Source of the DNA: Streptomyces sp. HD
GTDB taxonomy: Bacteria > Actinomycetota > Actinomycetes > Streptomycetales > Streptomycetaceae
Assembly (NCBI RefSeq): GCF_028369295.1
Contig: NZ_JAQMYP010000001.1
Span: forward strand, 330,189 to 394,188
Reading direction: 5' to 3'
DNA length: 64,000 nt
Shown: in pieces, positions 16,249 to 27,266 of the stretch
How positions within the stretch are numbered: position 1 is the stretch's first letter
How the letters are laid out: each line of letters begins with the position of its first letter
Translations under genes and position numbers: made by a program
The notes under the pieces: model-generated
What the model was told of the DNA's origin: nothing
The model's database searches: none
Seen by the model: the letters and a program-made list of their open reading frames with translations, nothing else

Positions 16249-16964
16249 TCAGCCCACTCCGCAGCGAGCGAGTGCAGCACGAACCTGGTCGAGCCCCTCC
16301 ACTCTCCGCTTGTCCCGGTCGGGCATCTGGTCGCCCAGGCGCCAGCGCCAGGCCGAGAACATCGCCCAGTTCAGCGCGCGGCACCCGTGAATCAGGCCGT
16401 GGTCGGCCCCCGCATAATGCTTTCCCACTTCTTCGGGCGCATGGGCGAGGTCGAACTCGACAGGCCCACGGCAGCACGTGGCGAGGTCCACGAAAAGCGG
16501 CCCTCTTCTCGTGTTGAGGAGGTTGCCCGGATGCGGCTCGCCGTGCAGCAACTGGTCGCCGGCTCTCTCGATGCCGATTGCGGCGCTCAGGCCGCTGAGG
16601 GTGTCGCTGAGGAGTTCCCGGTCGGAATCGGGCAGCTCGGGGGACTGCTCCCGGTCGTTCACCACTCCGAGCGCCCCGGCGACTCGATCGGTGAAATGCG
16701 GTGCGTCCAGATCGAGCCGACCCGAGGCGCTGGCTCAGCCACCGGAGCGTCGGCGCCGACGAGGCGGCGGGCAGCCTCGATTTCGAACTCGGAATCAGCC
16801 AGATGCGCTGAAGGCGCGACCCGAGCCAGCACATCGCAAGGGACCAGACGAAGCGCCACACGGTCCGAGTCGTGGACGACGACCACATCGTCGACCTGAA
16901 CGCCCAGCTCCGAAGCGGTCGCCCGTCCTGCCTCAACTGCGCGCCGGAGTTCTAACGGCTCCAT
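16249..16964 (-). pseudogene. Degraded aminoglycoside-phosphotransferase-like gene
   Basis: Two reverse-strand frames carry the two halves of an APH-fold kinase. The N-terminal frame (from ATG 16964) reads MEPLELRRAVEAGRATASEL up to about DAPVAEPAPRVG. The C-terminal frame resumes at about 16732 with RLDLDAPHFTDRVAGALG. It carries the catalytic LLHGEPHPGN loop and the VEFDLAHAPEEV segment, ending at 16249. A stop in the second frame at 16735, and the absence of the residues that normally join the lobes (the hinge and first C-lobe helix), show a frameshift with an internal deletion. The product is not expected to be functional. Confidence 0.75.
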
Positions 16965-17016
16965 CCTTCCTCGCGCAGACGGACGGCTGGCTGTCGTGCG
17001 TGAGCAGTCGTACGAC

Positions 17017-17058
17017 GGGGAGGGGGACCAGGCGCCGCGGCACCTGGTCCCCCTCCCC
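17017..17058 (-). terminator. Terminator of asd
   Basis: GGGGAGGGGGACCAGG (17017-17032) pairs perfectly over 16 bp with 17043-17058 around a 10-nt loop. It is 48 nt beyond the asd stop. Confidence 0.88.
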
Positions 17059-17105
17059 GATTCACACCTGTCGTCCGCAGCTGCCTGCGTGCCGACGTCA
17101 GCCCT

Positions 17106-18958
<1,853 letters not shown>

Positions 18959-18959
18959 C

Positions 18960-19727
18960 ATGACCGCCGAGAACGACAACCGTGAAGGCCGTACCGGTGT
19001 CGACGCGCTGATGGCCGCGCTCACCGACGAGCCGCTCGGCGACGAGGCGCGCGCGGACGCCGCCTTCATGGCCGAGCACCGGTCGGCCGCCGCGGATGTG
19101 GCGCTGCTGCGCGAGCAGCTGGAGATCATCGGGCACGCGCTCGCCGAACCACCGGCGCCGGTCCCGGTCCCGGAGCCCGAGCATGCCCCCGCCCCCGCCC
19201 CCGCCCGCGTACGCCGCCCCGCCCGCGTCCGGCACCGGATCCGAACCGTCGCCCTCGGCTCCCTCGCCGTGGCCGCCGCCGCGTCCGTGCTGGTCGGCCT
19301 GGGCTGGCTGCTGACGCACGCCGGGTCAGGCGACGCCATGAACTCGGACGCGGGCGGCGCGGCCGACAGCAAGGCGGCCGCCTCACCGTCCGTCGGCGCG
19401 GACTTCGGCAGCCCCGACTACCTCGCCTGCTCCCGCCTCGTCGCCGAGGGCGTCGTCACCGCCGTGGAGCCGGTGCCAGGCACGACACAGGAGCGGATCA
19501 CTCTGCGCGTGACCCGCGCCTACCTGCCGGAGAAGCCCGGGAAGAACGGGGACAAGGTGACCTTCGAGATGGAGAAGGACTCCGTCCTCAAGGGCGAACA
19601 CCTCCTGGTCGGCATCCCCCGGGACGCCACGACCCCGGACGTCTGGTTCATCGGCGAGGAGGACATCGCCCCGGAACGGGCCTGGATCACCGCTTCTCTC
19701 CGCGAGGCGCCCAAGCCGACCTGCTGA
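18960..19727 (+). CDS. Single-span membrane protein, candidate anti-sigma factor
   Basis: This 255-residue protein has a cytoplasmic N-terminal segment (residues 1-88) that includes DALMAALTDEPLGDEAR. A Pro-rich linker and basic stretch lead to a membrane span (TVALGSLAVAAAASVLVGLG, about residues 97-118). The extracytoplasmic domain has two Cys (YLACSRLV and the terminal PTC). No zinc-type HXXXCXXC anti-sigma motif is present, so the anti-sigma role rests on the 1-nt gap to the sigma gene and the topology. It could instead sense a signal for a separate anti-sigma factor. Confidence 0.75.
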   Translation: MTAENDNREGRTGVDALMAALTDEPLGDEARADAAFMAEHRSAAADVALLREQLEIIGHALAEPPAPVPVPEPEHAPAPAPARVRRPARVRHRIRTVALGSLAVAAAASVLVGLGWLLTHAGSGDAMNSDAGGAADSKAAASPSVGADFGSPDYLACSRLVAEGVVTAVEPVPGTTQERITLRVTRAYLPEKPGKNGDKVTFEMEKDSVLKGEHLLVGIPRDATTPDVWFIGEEDIAPERAWITASLREAPKPTC

Positions 19728-19728
19728 C

Positions 19729-19770
19729 GGCAAAGGGCGGGCGCCCCTACGGACGCCCGCCCCCATTGCC
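19729..19770. terminator. Bidirectional terminator between convergent genes
   Basis: GGGCGGGCG (19735-19743) pairs with CGCCCGCCC (19754-19762), and outer arms GGCAA and TTGCC extend the helix. It is just past the membrane-protein stop and close to the stop of the convergent subtilase gene. Confidence 0.8.
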
Positions 19771-19783
19771 GTACTCGAACGAA

Positions 19784-22700
19784 CTACGGCGTGACCTTCT
19801 CGATCTTCACGCTGCCCGTGCCCGCGACCGTGCCGCGCGCGTTCAGCAGCTGGACCTGGCCGAAGAACGCACGGCCCTCGGGCGCCGCCGCGGCGGCGGT
19901 GACGCTGCCCGTGACGGTGGCCGAGTCACCCGTGCCGAGCTTCACCGGCGCCGACTCGTCGACCTTGACGGTGCCGAGCGCGGCGGAGAAGAACACGTCC
20001 AGGTAGTCGTACGCCGTCGAACCGGCCGGAATCGAGTAGCCGATGACGTCGATCGTGTACGTCCCGGCGGCCGGGTTCGCGACCGACACCGCCTCCTCGG
20101 AGTCACCGTCGGCGGAGCTTCCCACCTCGGTGCCGGCGGCGTTGCGGACGACCAGGTCGAGGTCGGCGGCGGCGTCGGAGACGTTGCCGATGGAGACGTC
20201 GAGCGAGGTCGCGCCCGCGGGCACCTCGACCGTGGTGGTCTGCGTGGCGCCCTGGGCGATGGTCGGACGCGCGGTCTTCGACGAGCCGAGCGGGCCGCCG
20301 GCCAGCTTGCCGTCGATCGCGGCGTACTTGTTGGTCACCTTCCAGGAGGCGGCGGCCGGGGTGCCGACCTTGGCCTCGGGGACGGTCACGGTCTCCGGGT
20401 CGAAGGCCGCGCCGAGGACGGTGACGTCCAGCTTGTACGGGTTGTCGAGCAGCGGCGACGTACGGCGCGACTCGACCTCGATCTCCCAGACGCCGGGCTG
20501 CGGGTCGGCGTAGGAACGCACGTCCGGCTTGCAGCCGTTGCCGGCGAGGTAGTTGTTGTAGCAGTACGGCGTGCCGGTGTTGTCGGACGGGGTGCCGTAC
20601 GGGTGGATGGCGATGAACCGGGTCTGGCTCTTGTCCTTGAGCCCGCCGATCGCGACCTCCAGCGACTTCGCGCCCTCGGGGACGGTGACGAAGTACGACT
20701 TGGTGCTGTTGCGCTGCACCGAACCGGACGCCGAGTAGCTGTACTTGAGCGGCGCGGAGACCACGACCGTGTTGAGGATCTGCTTGTCGACGCCCTCGGT
20801 GCGCGGGTCGTCGACCTCCAGGATCGCGCTCTTGAGACCGGCCGAGGACGGCTTGGCGGCGACCTTGACGGTGACCGGCTTGTTCAGGCCGAGGCTGATC
20901 TCGTCGGAGCCGACGATCCGGAAGGTGCCGCCCGCGTTGTTCTCCAGGTTCAGCTCGTGCCGGATCGCCTTGTCCGAGCCGGACGTACGGGTGATCGTGA
21001 CGTCGTACGTCTTCTTCTGCCCGGCCTTGAGGCCGCCCTCGCGGTCGTAGACGCCCGTGCCGAAGCCCGGCGTCTTCAGGAGCTGGTCGATCGCGGTGTC
21101 GACCGGCGCCTTCACCGTGTACTCGTGGGCGGTGGCGCCGTCACGGATGGAGTCCCAGGCGTCCTCGATGTTGATGAGGCCGGCACCCTCCTCGTACGCC
21201 TGAACACCCTTGATGTGGTCGGCGGTCGAGGTCAGCGCGGTGCGCAGCTTCGCCGGGGTGAGGGCGATGCGCTTCTGCTTGGCGGCCGACAGGAGCAGCG
21301 CGGACGCGCCCGCGGCCTGCGGGGACGCCATCGAGGTGCCCTGGAGCATGCCGTAGCCGGCCGGGAGCGGGTAGCCCGCCTCGGCGACCGGGGCGCCCGG
21401 CAGCCAGGTCTGGATGCTGTTGATCGCGGCACCCGGGGCGACCAGGGTCGGGGTGAAGCCGCCGTCCTCACGCGGGCCGCGCGAGGAGAACGGCATCATC
21501 GCGTACTTCTTCTCCACGGCCGAGCCGTAGTTGGCGGCCCAGGTCTCCTTGGAGATGCTCGCGCCGACCGAGATGACCTTGTCGGCGAGGCCCGGGTCGC
21601 CGATGGTGTTGGCGCCGGGGCCGGAGTTGCCGGCGGAGATGACGAGCTGGACGCCGTAGGTGTCGATCAGGCGCGTGTAGAGCTCGGCGCGGGCGTTGTT
21701 GCCGTCGTTCAGCGCCGGGAGGCCGCCGATGGACATGTTGACGATGTCGACGCCGCGGTTGGTGACGAGGTCGATCATGCCCTCGGTGAGCGCGACGTTG
21801 GTGCAGCCGCCGGTCCAGGTGCAGGCGCGGGAGGAGACGAGCTTGGCGCCCGGTGCCTCGCCGTTCATGTCGCCGCCGAACAGGCCGTTGGCGGCGGTGA
21901 TGCCGGCGACGTGCGTGCCGTGCTCGGACTCGATGACGCCGATGTTGACGAAGTCGGACTTCTTGCCGACCCAGTCGCCGCCCAGCGGGTCCATCGGCAC
22001 GTCCTTGCGGATCTGCACGACGAACGGCTGCCGCTCGGCGACGTCGGTGGCCGGGTTGTCGGTGCCGAAGTACCCGATCTGGTAGCCGTCCTTGTACGGC
22101 TTCATCGGGGTGTCGTCACCGAAGTCGTTGTTGTTGTTGAGGTCGACCCGGACCGTGCCGTTCGCCGCGTCGTAGAGGACGCCCCACGAGTCGGTCTTGT
22201 CGCCGTCGCGGTTGGCGTCGCCCGCCGCGTCGCCCCCCGTGGTGTACGACTCCAGGAAGGTGCTCACCTGGTACGAACCCGCGGGCGCCGTCCAGGTCTT
22301 GCCGCCGTAGGTGAAGGTGGGCCCGGAGACGGAGGTCACCATCGGGCGCCAGGTGCGGTCGCTGTCGAGCAGCGGGTCGGTGGCGGTGACCCAGTCGACG
22401 ATCTTCCGCTCACCGGTGGTGGTCTTCTGCAGGGCGGGATGCCCGAGGTCCACACCGCTGTCGAGGATGCCGATGGTGATGCCACGGCCGTCGGACTTCG
22501 GATGGTCCTCGACGAAGTCGACGGCGCCCGTCTCGAACGACGGGTTGTACGGGTTCTCGGCCGGAGTGTTCTTGTCCGGGGCCGAGGCCGCGACGGCGGC
22601 GGCCGACGACTGCTTCGTGTCGACGGCGGGGTCGTCCAGGGGTATCTCCTCGCGCAGGTCGATGCCGTGCACCGAGGAGAGCTTCGCCGCGGCGGCGATG

Positions 22701-23071
22701 GCCTTGTCGGCCTTGCCGGTGGGGACGGTCGCCCGGACGTAGCCGAGCTTGTCGTAGGTACGGCCCACAGAGCCGACCGCGTCCAGCTGCTCGGTGACCT
22801 TCTCGGTCTGGCCGGGCGCGGTCGCGATCATCATCGTGACGTTCTTGTCGCCGTCGGCCTTGGCCTCGGCGAGCAGGTCGGCGTCGTCCGAACCGAGCTT
22901 GTCGTGAGCGGACTTGACGCTCGGGTCCGTCGCGGCGGGCGCGGGGTCCACGGCCAGGGCCATGGGTATCGGCCCGGCTGCGGAGAGCGCGGCGACGAGA
23001 CCGGCGGCCACGGCTATGCGGGCCGCGCGTCTCGCGCCGGGCTTAGGTTCGCGCTGGGGGGTGAGGGTCAT
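19784..23071 (-). CDS. Secreted subtilisin-like serine protease, large (S8)
   Basis: This 1095-residue exported protease starts at ATG 23071, with AAGGGA placed 5 nt upstream. The signal peptide (RRAARIAVAAGLVAALSAAG to about MALA, residue 41) is followed by a propeptide. The catalytic domain has Asp204 in GILDSGVDLGH, His384 in SEHGTHVAG and Ser580 in LQGTSMASP, all intact. A long insertion separates Asp and His. The last about 450 residues form several beta-sandwich modules; two pre-peptidase-like blocks are marked by SLEVAIGGL and SLDVSIGNV. It probably degrades protein outside the cell. It is monocistronic. Confidence 0.94.
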   Translation of the reverse strand: MTLTPQREPKPGARRAARIAVAAGLVAALSAAGPIPMALAVDPAPAATDPSVKSAHDKLGSDDADLLAEAKADGDKNVTMMIATAPGQTEKVTEQLDAVGSVGRTYDKLGYVRATVPTGKADKAIAAAAKLSSVHGIDLREEIPLDDPAVDTKQSSAAAVAASAPDKNTPAENPYNPSFETGAVDFVEDHPKSDGRGITIGILDSGVDLGHPALQKTTTGERKIVDWVTATDPLLDSDRTWRPMVTSVSGPTFTYGGKTWTAPAGSYQVSTFLESYTTGGDAAGDANRDGDKTDSWGVLYDAANGTVRVDLNNNNDFGDDTPMKPYKDGYQIGYFGTDNPATDVAERQPFVVQIRKDVPMDPLGGDWVGKKSDFVNIGVIESEHGTHVAGITAANGLFGGDMNGEAPGAKLVSSRACTWTGGCTNVALTEGMIDLVTNRGVDIVNMSIGGLPALNDGNNARAELYTRLIDTYGVQLVISAGNSGPGANTIGDPGLADKVISVGASISKETWAANYGSAVEKKYAMMPFSSRGPREDGGFTPTLVAPGAAINSIQTWLPGAPVAEAGYPLPAGYGMLQGTSMASPQAAGASALLLSAAKQKRIALTPAKLRTALTSTADHIKGVQAYEEGAGLINIEDAWDSIRDGATAHEYTVKAPVDTAIDQLLKTPGFGTGVYDREGGLKAGQKKTYDVTITRTSGSDKAIRHELNLENNAGGTFRIVGSDEISLGLNKPVTVKVAAKPSSAGLKSAILEVDDPRTEGVDKQILNTVVVSAPLKYSYSASGSVQRNSTKSYFVTVPEGAKSLEVAIGGLKDKSQTRFIAIHPYGTPSDNTGTPYCYNNYLAGNGCKPDVRSYADPQPGVWEIEVESRRTSPLLDNPYKLDVTVLGAAFDPETVTVPEAKVGTPAAASWKVTNKYAAIDGKLAGGPLGSSKTARPTIAQGATQTTTVEVPAGATSLDVSIGNVSDAAADLDLVVRNAAGTEVGSSADGDSEEAVSVANPAAGTYTIDVIGYSIPAGSTAYDYLDVFFSAALGTVKVDESAPVKLGTGDSATVTGSVTAAAAAPEGRAFFGQVQLLNARGTVAGTGSVKIEKVTP

Positions 23072-23264
23072 CGGCATCCCTTGTTGGTAAAGGAGCATCT
23101 GTCGTCCGGAATGCGATCCCGGACGACCGCACAGCTTTATGCAAGGGAAGGATGTTTGGGAAGAGTTGACCGAATCGAAATGGACGGATGGGGAAAACCC
23201 CCGACGAACTTTGGGGAGATCAGCCGCAAACGGGACATGTCGACGGTGGCGCTAATGTCCGTAC

Positions 23265-23732
23265 GTGCGGAAAAACCTGAGGGTGGCGGCCTACGCCATA
23301 TGCGTACGGGACGGGCAACTCCTCCTGGCCCGCTCCCCGGCGCCCGGCGGCGGCCATGAGTGGGTCCTGCCGGGCGGCGGCATGGAGCACGGCGAGGATC
23401 CCTACGACACGGTCGTTCGGGAGGTGGAGGAGGAGACCGGCTACCTCGTCGAGCCGACCGGACTGCTCGGCCTGGACTCCGTCCGCCGCAGCTTCCCGGG
23501 CCGCCGCCTCCGCCGGGCCGTGGACCACCATGGCCTGCGGCTCGTCTACGAGGCCAGGATCACCGGCGGCGAACTCCGCCACGAGACGAACGGCTCGACG
23601 GACATGGCGGCCTGGCACCCGCTCGACACGGTGACCGACCTGACCCTCGTCCCCATGGTCGTGAAGGGTCTGGCGCTGTGGCGTGAGCGCCCGGCGACGG
23701 GACGGGTACCCCGGAAGATGAACGCTGAGTGA
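23265..23732 (+). CDS. NUDIX hydrolase
   Basis: This 155-residue protein carries the complete Nudix box: GGGMEHGEDPYDTVVREVEE then ETGY, with the E-x-x-E-E metal ligands present. The family hydrolyses nucleoside diphosphates linked to another group; the substrate here is not predictable. GTG 23265 has no ribosome site, but TAATGT lies 6 nt upstream, in line with leaderless translation. A strong hairpin follows immediately after the stop. Confidence 0.9.
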   Translation: MRKNLRVAAYAICVRDGQLLLARSPAPGGGHEWVLPGGGMEHGEDPYDTVVREVEEETGYLVEPTGLLGLDSVRRSFPGRRLRRAVDHHGLRLVYEARITGGELRHETNGSTDMAAWHPLDTVTDLTLVPMVVKGLALWRERPATGRVPRKMNAE

Positions 23733-23770
23733 CCGCGTCCCGGCCGTTGAAGGAGCGGCCGTGGACGCGG
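23733..23770 (+). terminator. Terminator after NUDIX gene
   Basis: CCGCGTCC (23733-23740) with CGGCCG (23741-23746) pairs with CGGCCG (23756-23761) and GGACGCGG (23763-23770); one T is bulged. The stem starts at the base following the stop codon. Confidence 0.8.
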
Positions 23771-23821
23771 AAGGTGGGCGAAGATCCACGTACGGTGATC
23801 GGCGTTGCCCGTTGCCGTCAT

Positions 23822-23843
23822 GTTCATGTACAGGTCATCCCCG
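23822..23843 (+). promoter_or_regulatory. PHO-box-like direct repeat (PhoP site candidate)
   Basis: GTTCATGTACA (23822-23832) and GGTCATCCCCG (23833-23843) are adjacent 11-nt units that fit the Streptomyces PHO-box pattern, starting G-K-T-C-A. They lie 90 nt upstream of the metallophosphoesterase ATG, which suggests induction under phosphate limitation by PhoR-PhoP. Confidence 0.6.
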
Positions 23844-23932
23844 GTGCCAACGATCCACAGTGAGCGGGTCGTTCGCCTGAGGCGGACGCTCGCGTCCTGT
23901 TGCCGACGCGTTCGCACTCGGGGAGATCGCGC

Positions 23933-25723
23933 ATGTCGCGCATACGCTCTGTCGCCAGCTCCGCGGTGGGGGTCCACCGCCGCACCCTGCTCGCCGCCAC
24001 CGGAGCGGTCACGCTCTCCGCGGGCGTCGGCTACGCCCTGCGGCCCACCGACAGCCAGGCCGCCACCACCGCCGACCCGGCGGGCGCGCCGAACGCCGCC
24101 GCGGGCGCCGCTGCCGCCGAGGCCCCCGCCGGCGCCTCCCGCAAGTTGCCGGTCGCCCTCGCGCCCTACACCCGGGGGACCACCCTCGCGAACGTCGCCA
24201 CCCCGACCGGCACCGGCGGCTACCGCCGGCTCGCCGACGGACCCGGCTGGCGGCGTGTCGTGCGGGAGAACCTCGCGTCGGCCAAGGCGGGCCGCGAGCA
24301 GCGGCGTACGGCGCTCGCCGCCTTCGTGCAGCTCACCGACCTGCACCTGATCGACGCCCAGCACCCGCTCCGCCTTGAGTACCTGCGCTCGACGGACGTG
24401 CACGCCTGGCGCCCGCAGGAGGCCCTGACCGTGCCCGGCGCGGTGGCGCTCGTGGAGCGGATCAACGCGCTGCGCTCAGGCCCCGTCACCGGCGCCCCGC
24501 TGCACTTCGCCATGACCACCGGCGACAACACCGACAACAACTGCAAGTCCGAGCTGGACTGGTTCCTGAAGGTGATGAGCGGCGGCCGGGTCACCCCCAA
24601 CACCGGTGACCCGCGGCAGTACGAGGGCGTCCAGAGCAGCGGCCTGAAGCTGTACTGGCAGGCCGACGACAGCATCCGCGACGCCGACAAGCAACTCGGC
24701 TTCCCGCACATCGAGGGCTACCTGGCCGCCGCGATCCGCGAACTGCGCAGCCCCGGCCTGAACATCCCCTGGTACTCGACGGTCGGCAACCACGACGCGC
24801 TGCCGCTGGGCACCTACGCCTCGCACAGTGACTCCTACCTCACCGACCTGGCCGTCGGCGGCAAGAAGCTGATGAACGTGCCGGCCGCCGACGCCAAGAA
24901 GCTCCAGGACTCCCTCAAGCAGGACCAGGACCCGAGGGGCACCGTCTTCAAGGACTTCCTCAAGGCCCACGCCCGCTCGATGCGCTCGGTCACACCGGAC
25001 GAGGGCCGCGCCCCGTTCACGCCCCGCGAGTACGTGCAGGCCCATCTGAACCCGGCCCTGCGCGGCCACGGCCCGGTCGGCCACGGCTACTCGACGGCCA
25101 ACCTGGAGGCGGGCACCCAGTACTACAGCTTCCGTATCGCCGACGACGTCATCGGCATCAGCCTGGACACCACCAACCCGGGCGGCCACTACGAAGGGTC
25201 CATCGGGGCGGCCCAGTTCAAGTGGCTGGACAAGACGCTGCGGGACAACAAGGACTCGTACGCGATCATCTTCAGCCATCACACGAGCGAGACGATGGAC
25301 AACCTGCGTCGCGACCCGGCCCGCCCGAACGAGCGGCGCGTCGGCGGTGCCGAACTGCTGCAGCTGCTCGGCAGCCACCGCAACGTTCTCGCCTGGGTGA
25401 ACGGCCACATCCACAAGAACGTCATCACCCCGCACTCCGCCTCCGGCGGCCGCGCCTTCTGGGAGATCTCCACCGCCTCCCACGTCGACTTCCCCCAACT
25501 CGCCCGGATCATCGAGGTGGTGGACAACAAGGACGGCACGATCTCCCTGTTCACCACCCTGATCGAGTCCGCGGCCCCGCACCGCACGAACTTCACCGAC
25601 CTCTCCCAGACGGGCCTGGCCGCGCTCTACCGCGAGCTGTCCCTGAACGCCCCCGGCGCGCGCTCGACCCTCGGCGGCGACCGCAAGGACCGCAACACGG
25701 AGCTGGTACTCAAGAAGGGCTGA
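23933..25723 (+). CDS. Tat-exported metallophosphoesterase (TIGR03767-like)
   Basis: This 596-residue calcineurin-type phosphoesterase starts at ATG 23933 after GGGGAGA. The N-terminus has a twin-arginine signal (HRRTLLAATGAVTLSAGVGY). The metal-binding blocks are visible: FVQLTDLHL (residues about 134-142), TTGDNTDN, TVGNHDALP, FSHHTSE and VNGHIHKN. These fit a two-metal active site. The overall length and blocks resemble a secreted actinobacterial subgroup. Together with the upstream PHO box this points to phosphate scavenging from organic phosphates outside the cell; the substrate is an inference. Confidence 0.9.
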   Translation: MSRIRSVASSAVGVHRRTLLAATGAVTLSAGVGYALRPTDSQAATTADPAGAPNAAAGAAAAEAPAGASRKLPVALAPYTRGTTLANVATPTGTGGYRRLADGPGWRRVVRENLASAKAGREQRRTALAAFVQLTDLHLIDAQHPLRLEYLRSTDVHAWRPQEALTVPGAVALVERINALRSGPVTGAPLHFAMTTGDNTDNNCKSELDWFLKVMSGGRVTPNTGDPRQYEGVQSSGLKLYWQADDSIRDADKQLGFPHIEGYLAAAIRELRSPGLNIPWYSTVGNHDALPLGTYASHSDSYLTDLAVGGKKLMNVPAADAKKLQDSLKQDQDPRGTVFKDFLKAHARSMRSVTPDEGRAPFTPREYVQAHLNPALRGHGPVGHGYSTANLEAGTQYYSFRIADDVIGISLDTTNPGGHYEGSIGAAQFKWLDKTLRDNKDSYAIIFSHHTSETMDNLRRDPARPNERRVGGAELLQLLGSHRNVLAWVNGHIHKNVITPHSASGGRAFWEISTASHVDFPQLARIIEVVDNKDGTISLFTTLIESAAPHRTNFTDLSQTGLAALYRELSLNAPGARSTLGGDRKDRNTELVLKKG

Positions 25724-25816
25724 GAGCCGCCCAACTGCCGTACAGATCCTCAACCTTCGTCTCGCCCTCCGGGTGAGTCTCCTTGATCGAACCGAGTGCG
25801 AGATGGAGGGGAAGAC

Positions 25817-25915
25817 ATGACTGAGGACGGCCGCCATGCCCTGGCGTTCAACTTCAACGGGGACTGGTCGGGGGACAGCCACGCCGTGGTCGAGGCGGAG
25901 TTCTGCGGTGGGTGA
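25817..25915 (+). pseudogene. Fragment duplicating the promoter leader and last codons of the next hydrolase gene
   Basis: A 32-codon frame reads MTEDGRHALAFNFNGDWSGD and ends in VVEAEFCGG. It matches the C-terminal TEDGRHSLALNFNGDWSGD of the hydrolase encoded immediately downstream. The DNA just upstream (CCTCAACCTT, GAGTCTCC, GAAGACATGA) also matches the leader of that gene. The simplest reading is a tandem duplication in which the body of the first copy was deleted, fusing its leader in frame to its last codons. Confidence 0.75.
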
Positions 25916-26042
25916 CCGTCCCGTCCATCGCGGTTGTCCGAATCCGGCTCAACCGCCGTACGGCGCCTCAACCTTGGCGTGAGCCCCAGAGTCTCCACCC
26001 CCGACCACGCTCGACATGAGCGGGAAGACAGGGGGAGAAGAC

Positions 26043-27254
26043 ATGAGCGTACGTACGACCCGCACGGCACTCGTGGCGGCGACGGCGGTGGCACTGTCCG
26101 TGGCCCTCGCGGCCCCGGCCCTGGCGGCGGCACCCGCCAGAGCCGACCACGAGGCGACCCGCAAGGCGATCGAGGCCGCGGTCGGGGACGGCGTGCCCGG
26201 AGTGACGGCCACGGCGAAGGACCGCCACGACACCTGGTCGGCGACGGCCGGCGTCGGCAACCTCAAGACGGGAAAGCCACGTTCGGCCGACGATCGCTAC
26301 CGGGTGGGCAGCATCACCAAGACCTTCGTCGCCACCGTGCTGCTCCAGCTGGAGGCGGAGGGCAGGCTGTCCCTGGACGACAGGGTGGACAAGTGGCTGC
26401 CGGGCCAGGTGCGGGGCAACGGCCACGACGGCAGCCGGATCACCCTGCGCCAACTCCTCAACCACACCAGCGGCATCTTCAACTACACGGCGGACGACGA
26501 CTTCGGCCGCACGTACTTCCTGAAGGACGGCTTCTTCAAGCACCGCTACGACACCCAGAAGCCCGAGGAACTGGTCGCGCTCGCCATGACCCACAAACCG
26601 GACTTCGAGCCGGGGACGTCGTGGAACTACTCCAACACCAACTTCGTGCTCGCCGGAATGGTGATCGAGAAGGCCACCGGACGGCCGTACGGCGACGCGA
26701 TCCGGGACCGCATCATCAAGCCCCTGCACCTGACCGCCACCTCCGTCCCCGGCACCCGGGTGACGGTGCCGGGACCCAGCAGCCGGGCCTACTCCAAGCT
26801 GGCCGAGACGACGACAGGGCCGACGTACGACGTCACGAAGCTCAACCCGTCGCTCGCCTTCTCGGCCGGCGAGATGATCTCCAACTCCACCGACCTCAAC
26901 CGCTTCTACAGCGCCCTGCTGCGCGGCAAGCTCCTCCCGCGCGAGCAGCTGACCGAGATGACCACGACCGTCCCCGTCGACGAGACCAACGGCTACGGCC
27001 TCGGCCTGATGAAGGCCAAGCTGACCTGCGGCGTCACGGTCTGGGGCCACGGCGGCGGCATCCACGGCTCCCAGTCCGAGGGGGTCACGACCGAGGACGG
27101 CCGCCACTCCCTGGCCCTCAACTTCAACGGCGACTGGTCGGGGGACACGGTGGCGGTCATCGAGGCCGAGTTCTGCGGAAAGGCGCCGGCGAGCGCCGGT
27201 CACCGAGCGGGCTCCGGTCCCGAGGTGATGTTCGCACCGCCTCGCATCGGCTGA
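26043..27254 (+). CDS. Secreted serine hydrolase / D-Ala-D-Ala carboxypeptidase-like (S12)
   Basis: This 403-residue beta-lactamase-fold protein starts at ATG 26043 after GGGGGAG. The signal peptide reads RTALVAATAVALSVALAAPA then LAAAPA. The catalytic motifs are SITK (Ser90, Lys93), YSN (Tyr196) and HGGG (His336), the set of the DD-peptidase/esterase class C group. It probably acts on peptidoglycan stem peptides or on ester/peptide substrates outside the cell. Both the leader region and the last codons are duplicated as a fragment directly upstream. Confidence 0.92.
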   Translation: MSVRTTRTALVAATAVALSVALAAPALAAAPARADHEATRKAIEAAVGDGVPGVTATAKDRHDTWSATAGVGNLKTGKPRSADDRYRVGSITKTFVATVLLQLEAEGRLSLDDRVDKWLPGQVRGNGHDGSRITLRQLLNHTSGIFNYTADDDFGRTYFLKDGFFKHRYDTQKPEELVALAMTHKPDFEPGTSWNYSNTNFVLAGMVIEKATGRPYGDAIRDRIIKPLHLTATSVPGTRVTVPGPSSRAYSKLAETTTGPTYDVTKLNPSLAFSAGEMISNSTDLNRFYSALLRGKLLPREQLTEMTTTVPVDETNGYGLGLMKAKLTCGVTVWGHGGGIHGSQSEGVTTEDGRHSLALNFNGDWSGDTVAVIEAEFCGKAPASAGHRAGSGPEVMFAPPRIG

Positions 27255-27266
27255 CCGACCCCGGAG

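Noticed and set aside
13527..16280. A 917-codon open frame antisense to pepN copy 1
   Set aside because: It mirrors the codon bias of the real gene; its product is low-complexity Arg/Val/Gly text without a domain, and the PepN frame has all catalytic motifs.
19766..23359. A 1197-codon open frame antisense to the subtilase
   Set aside because: Same GC-bias effect. The opposite strand encodes a complete signal peptide and catalytic triad.
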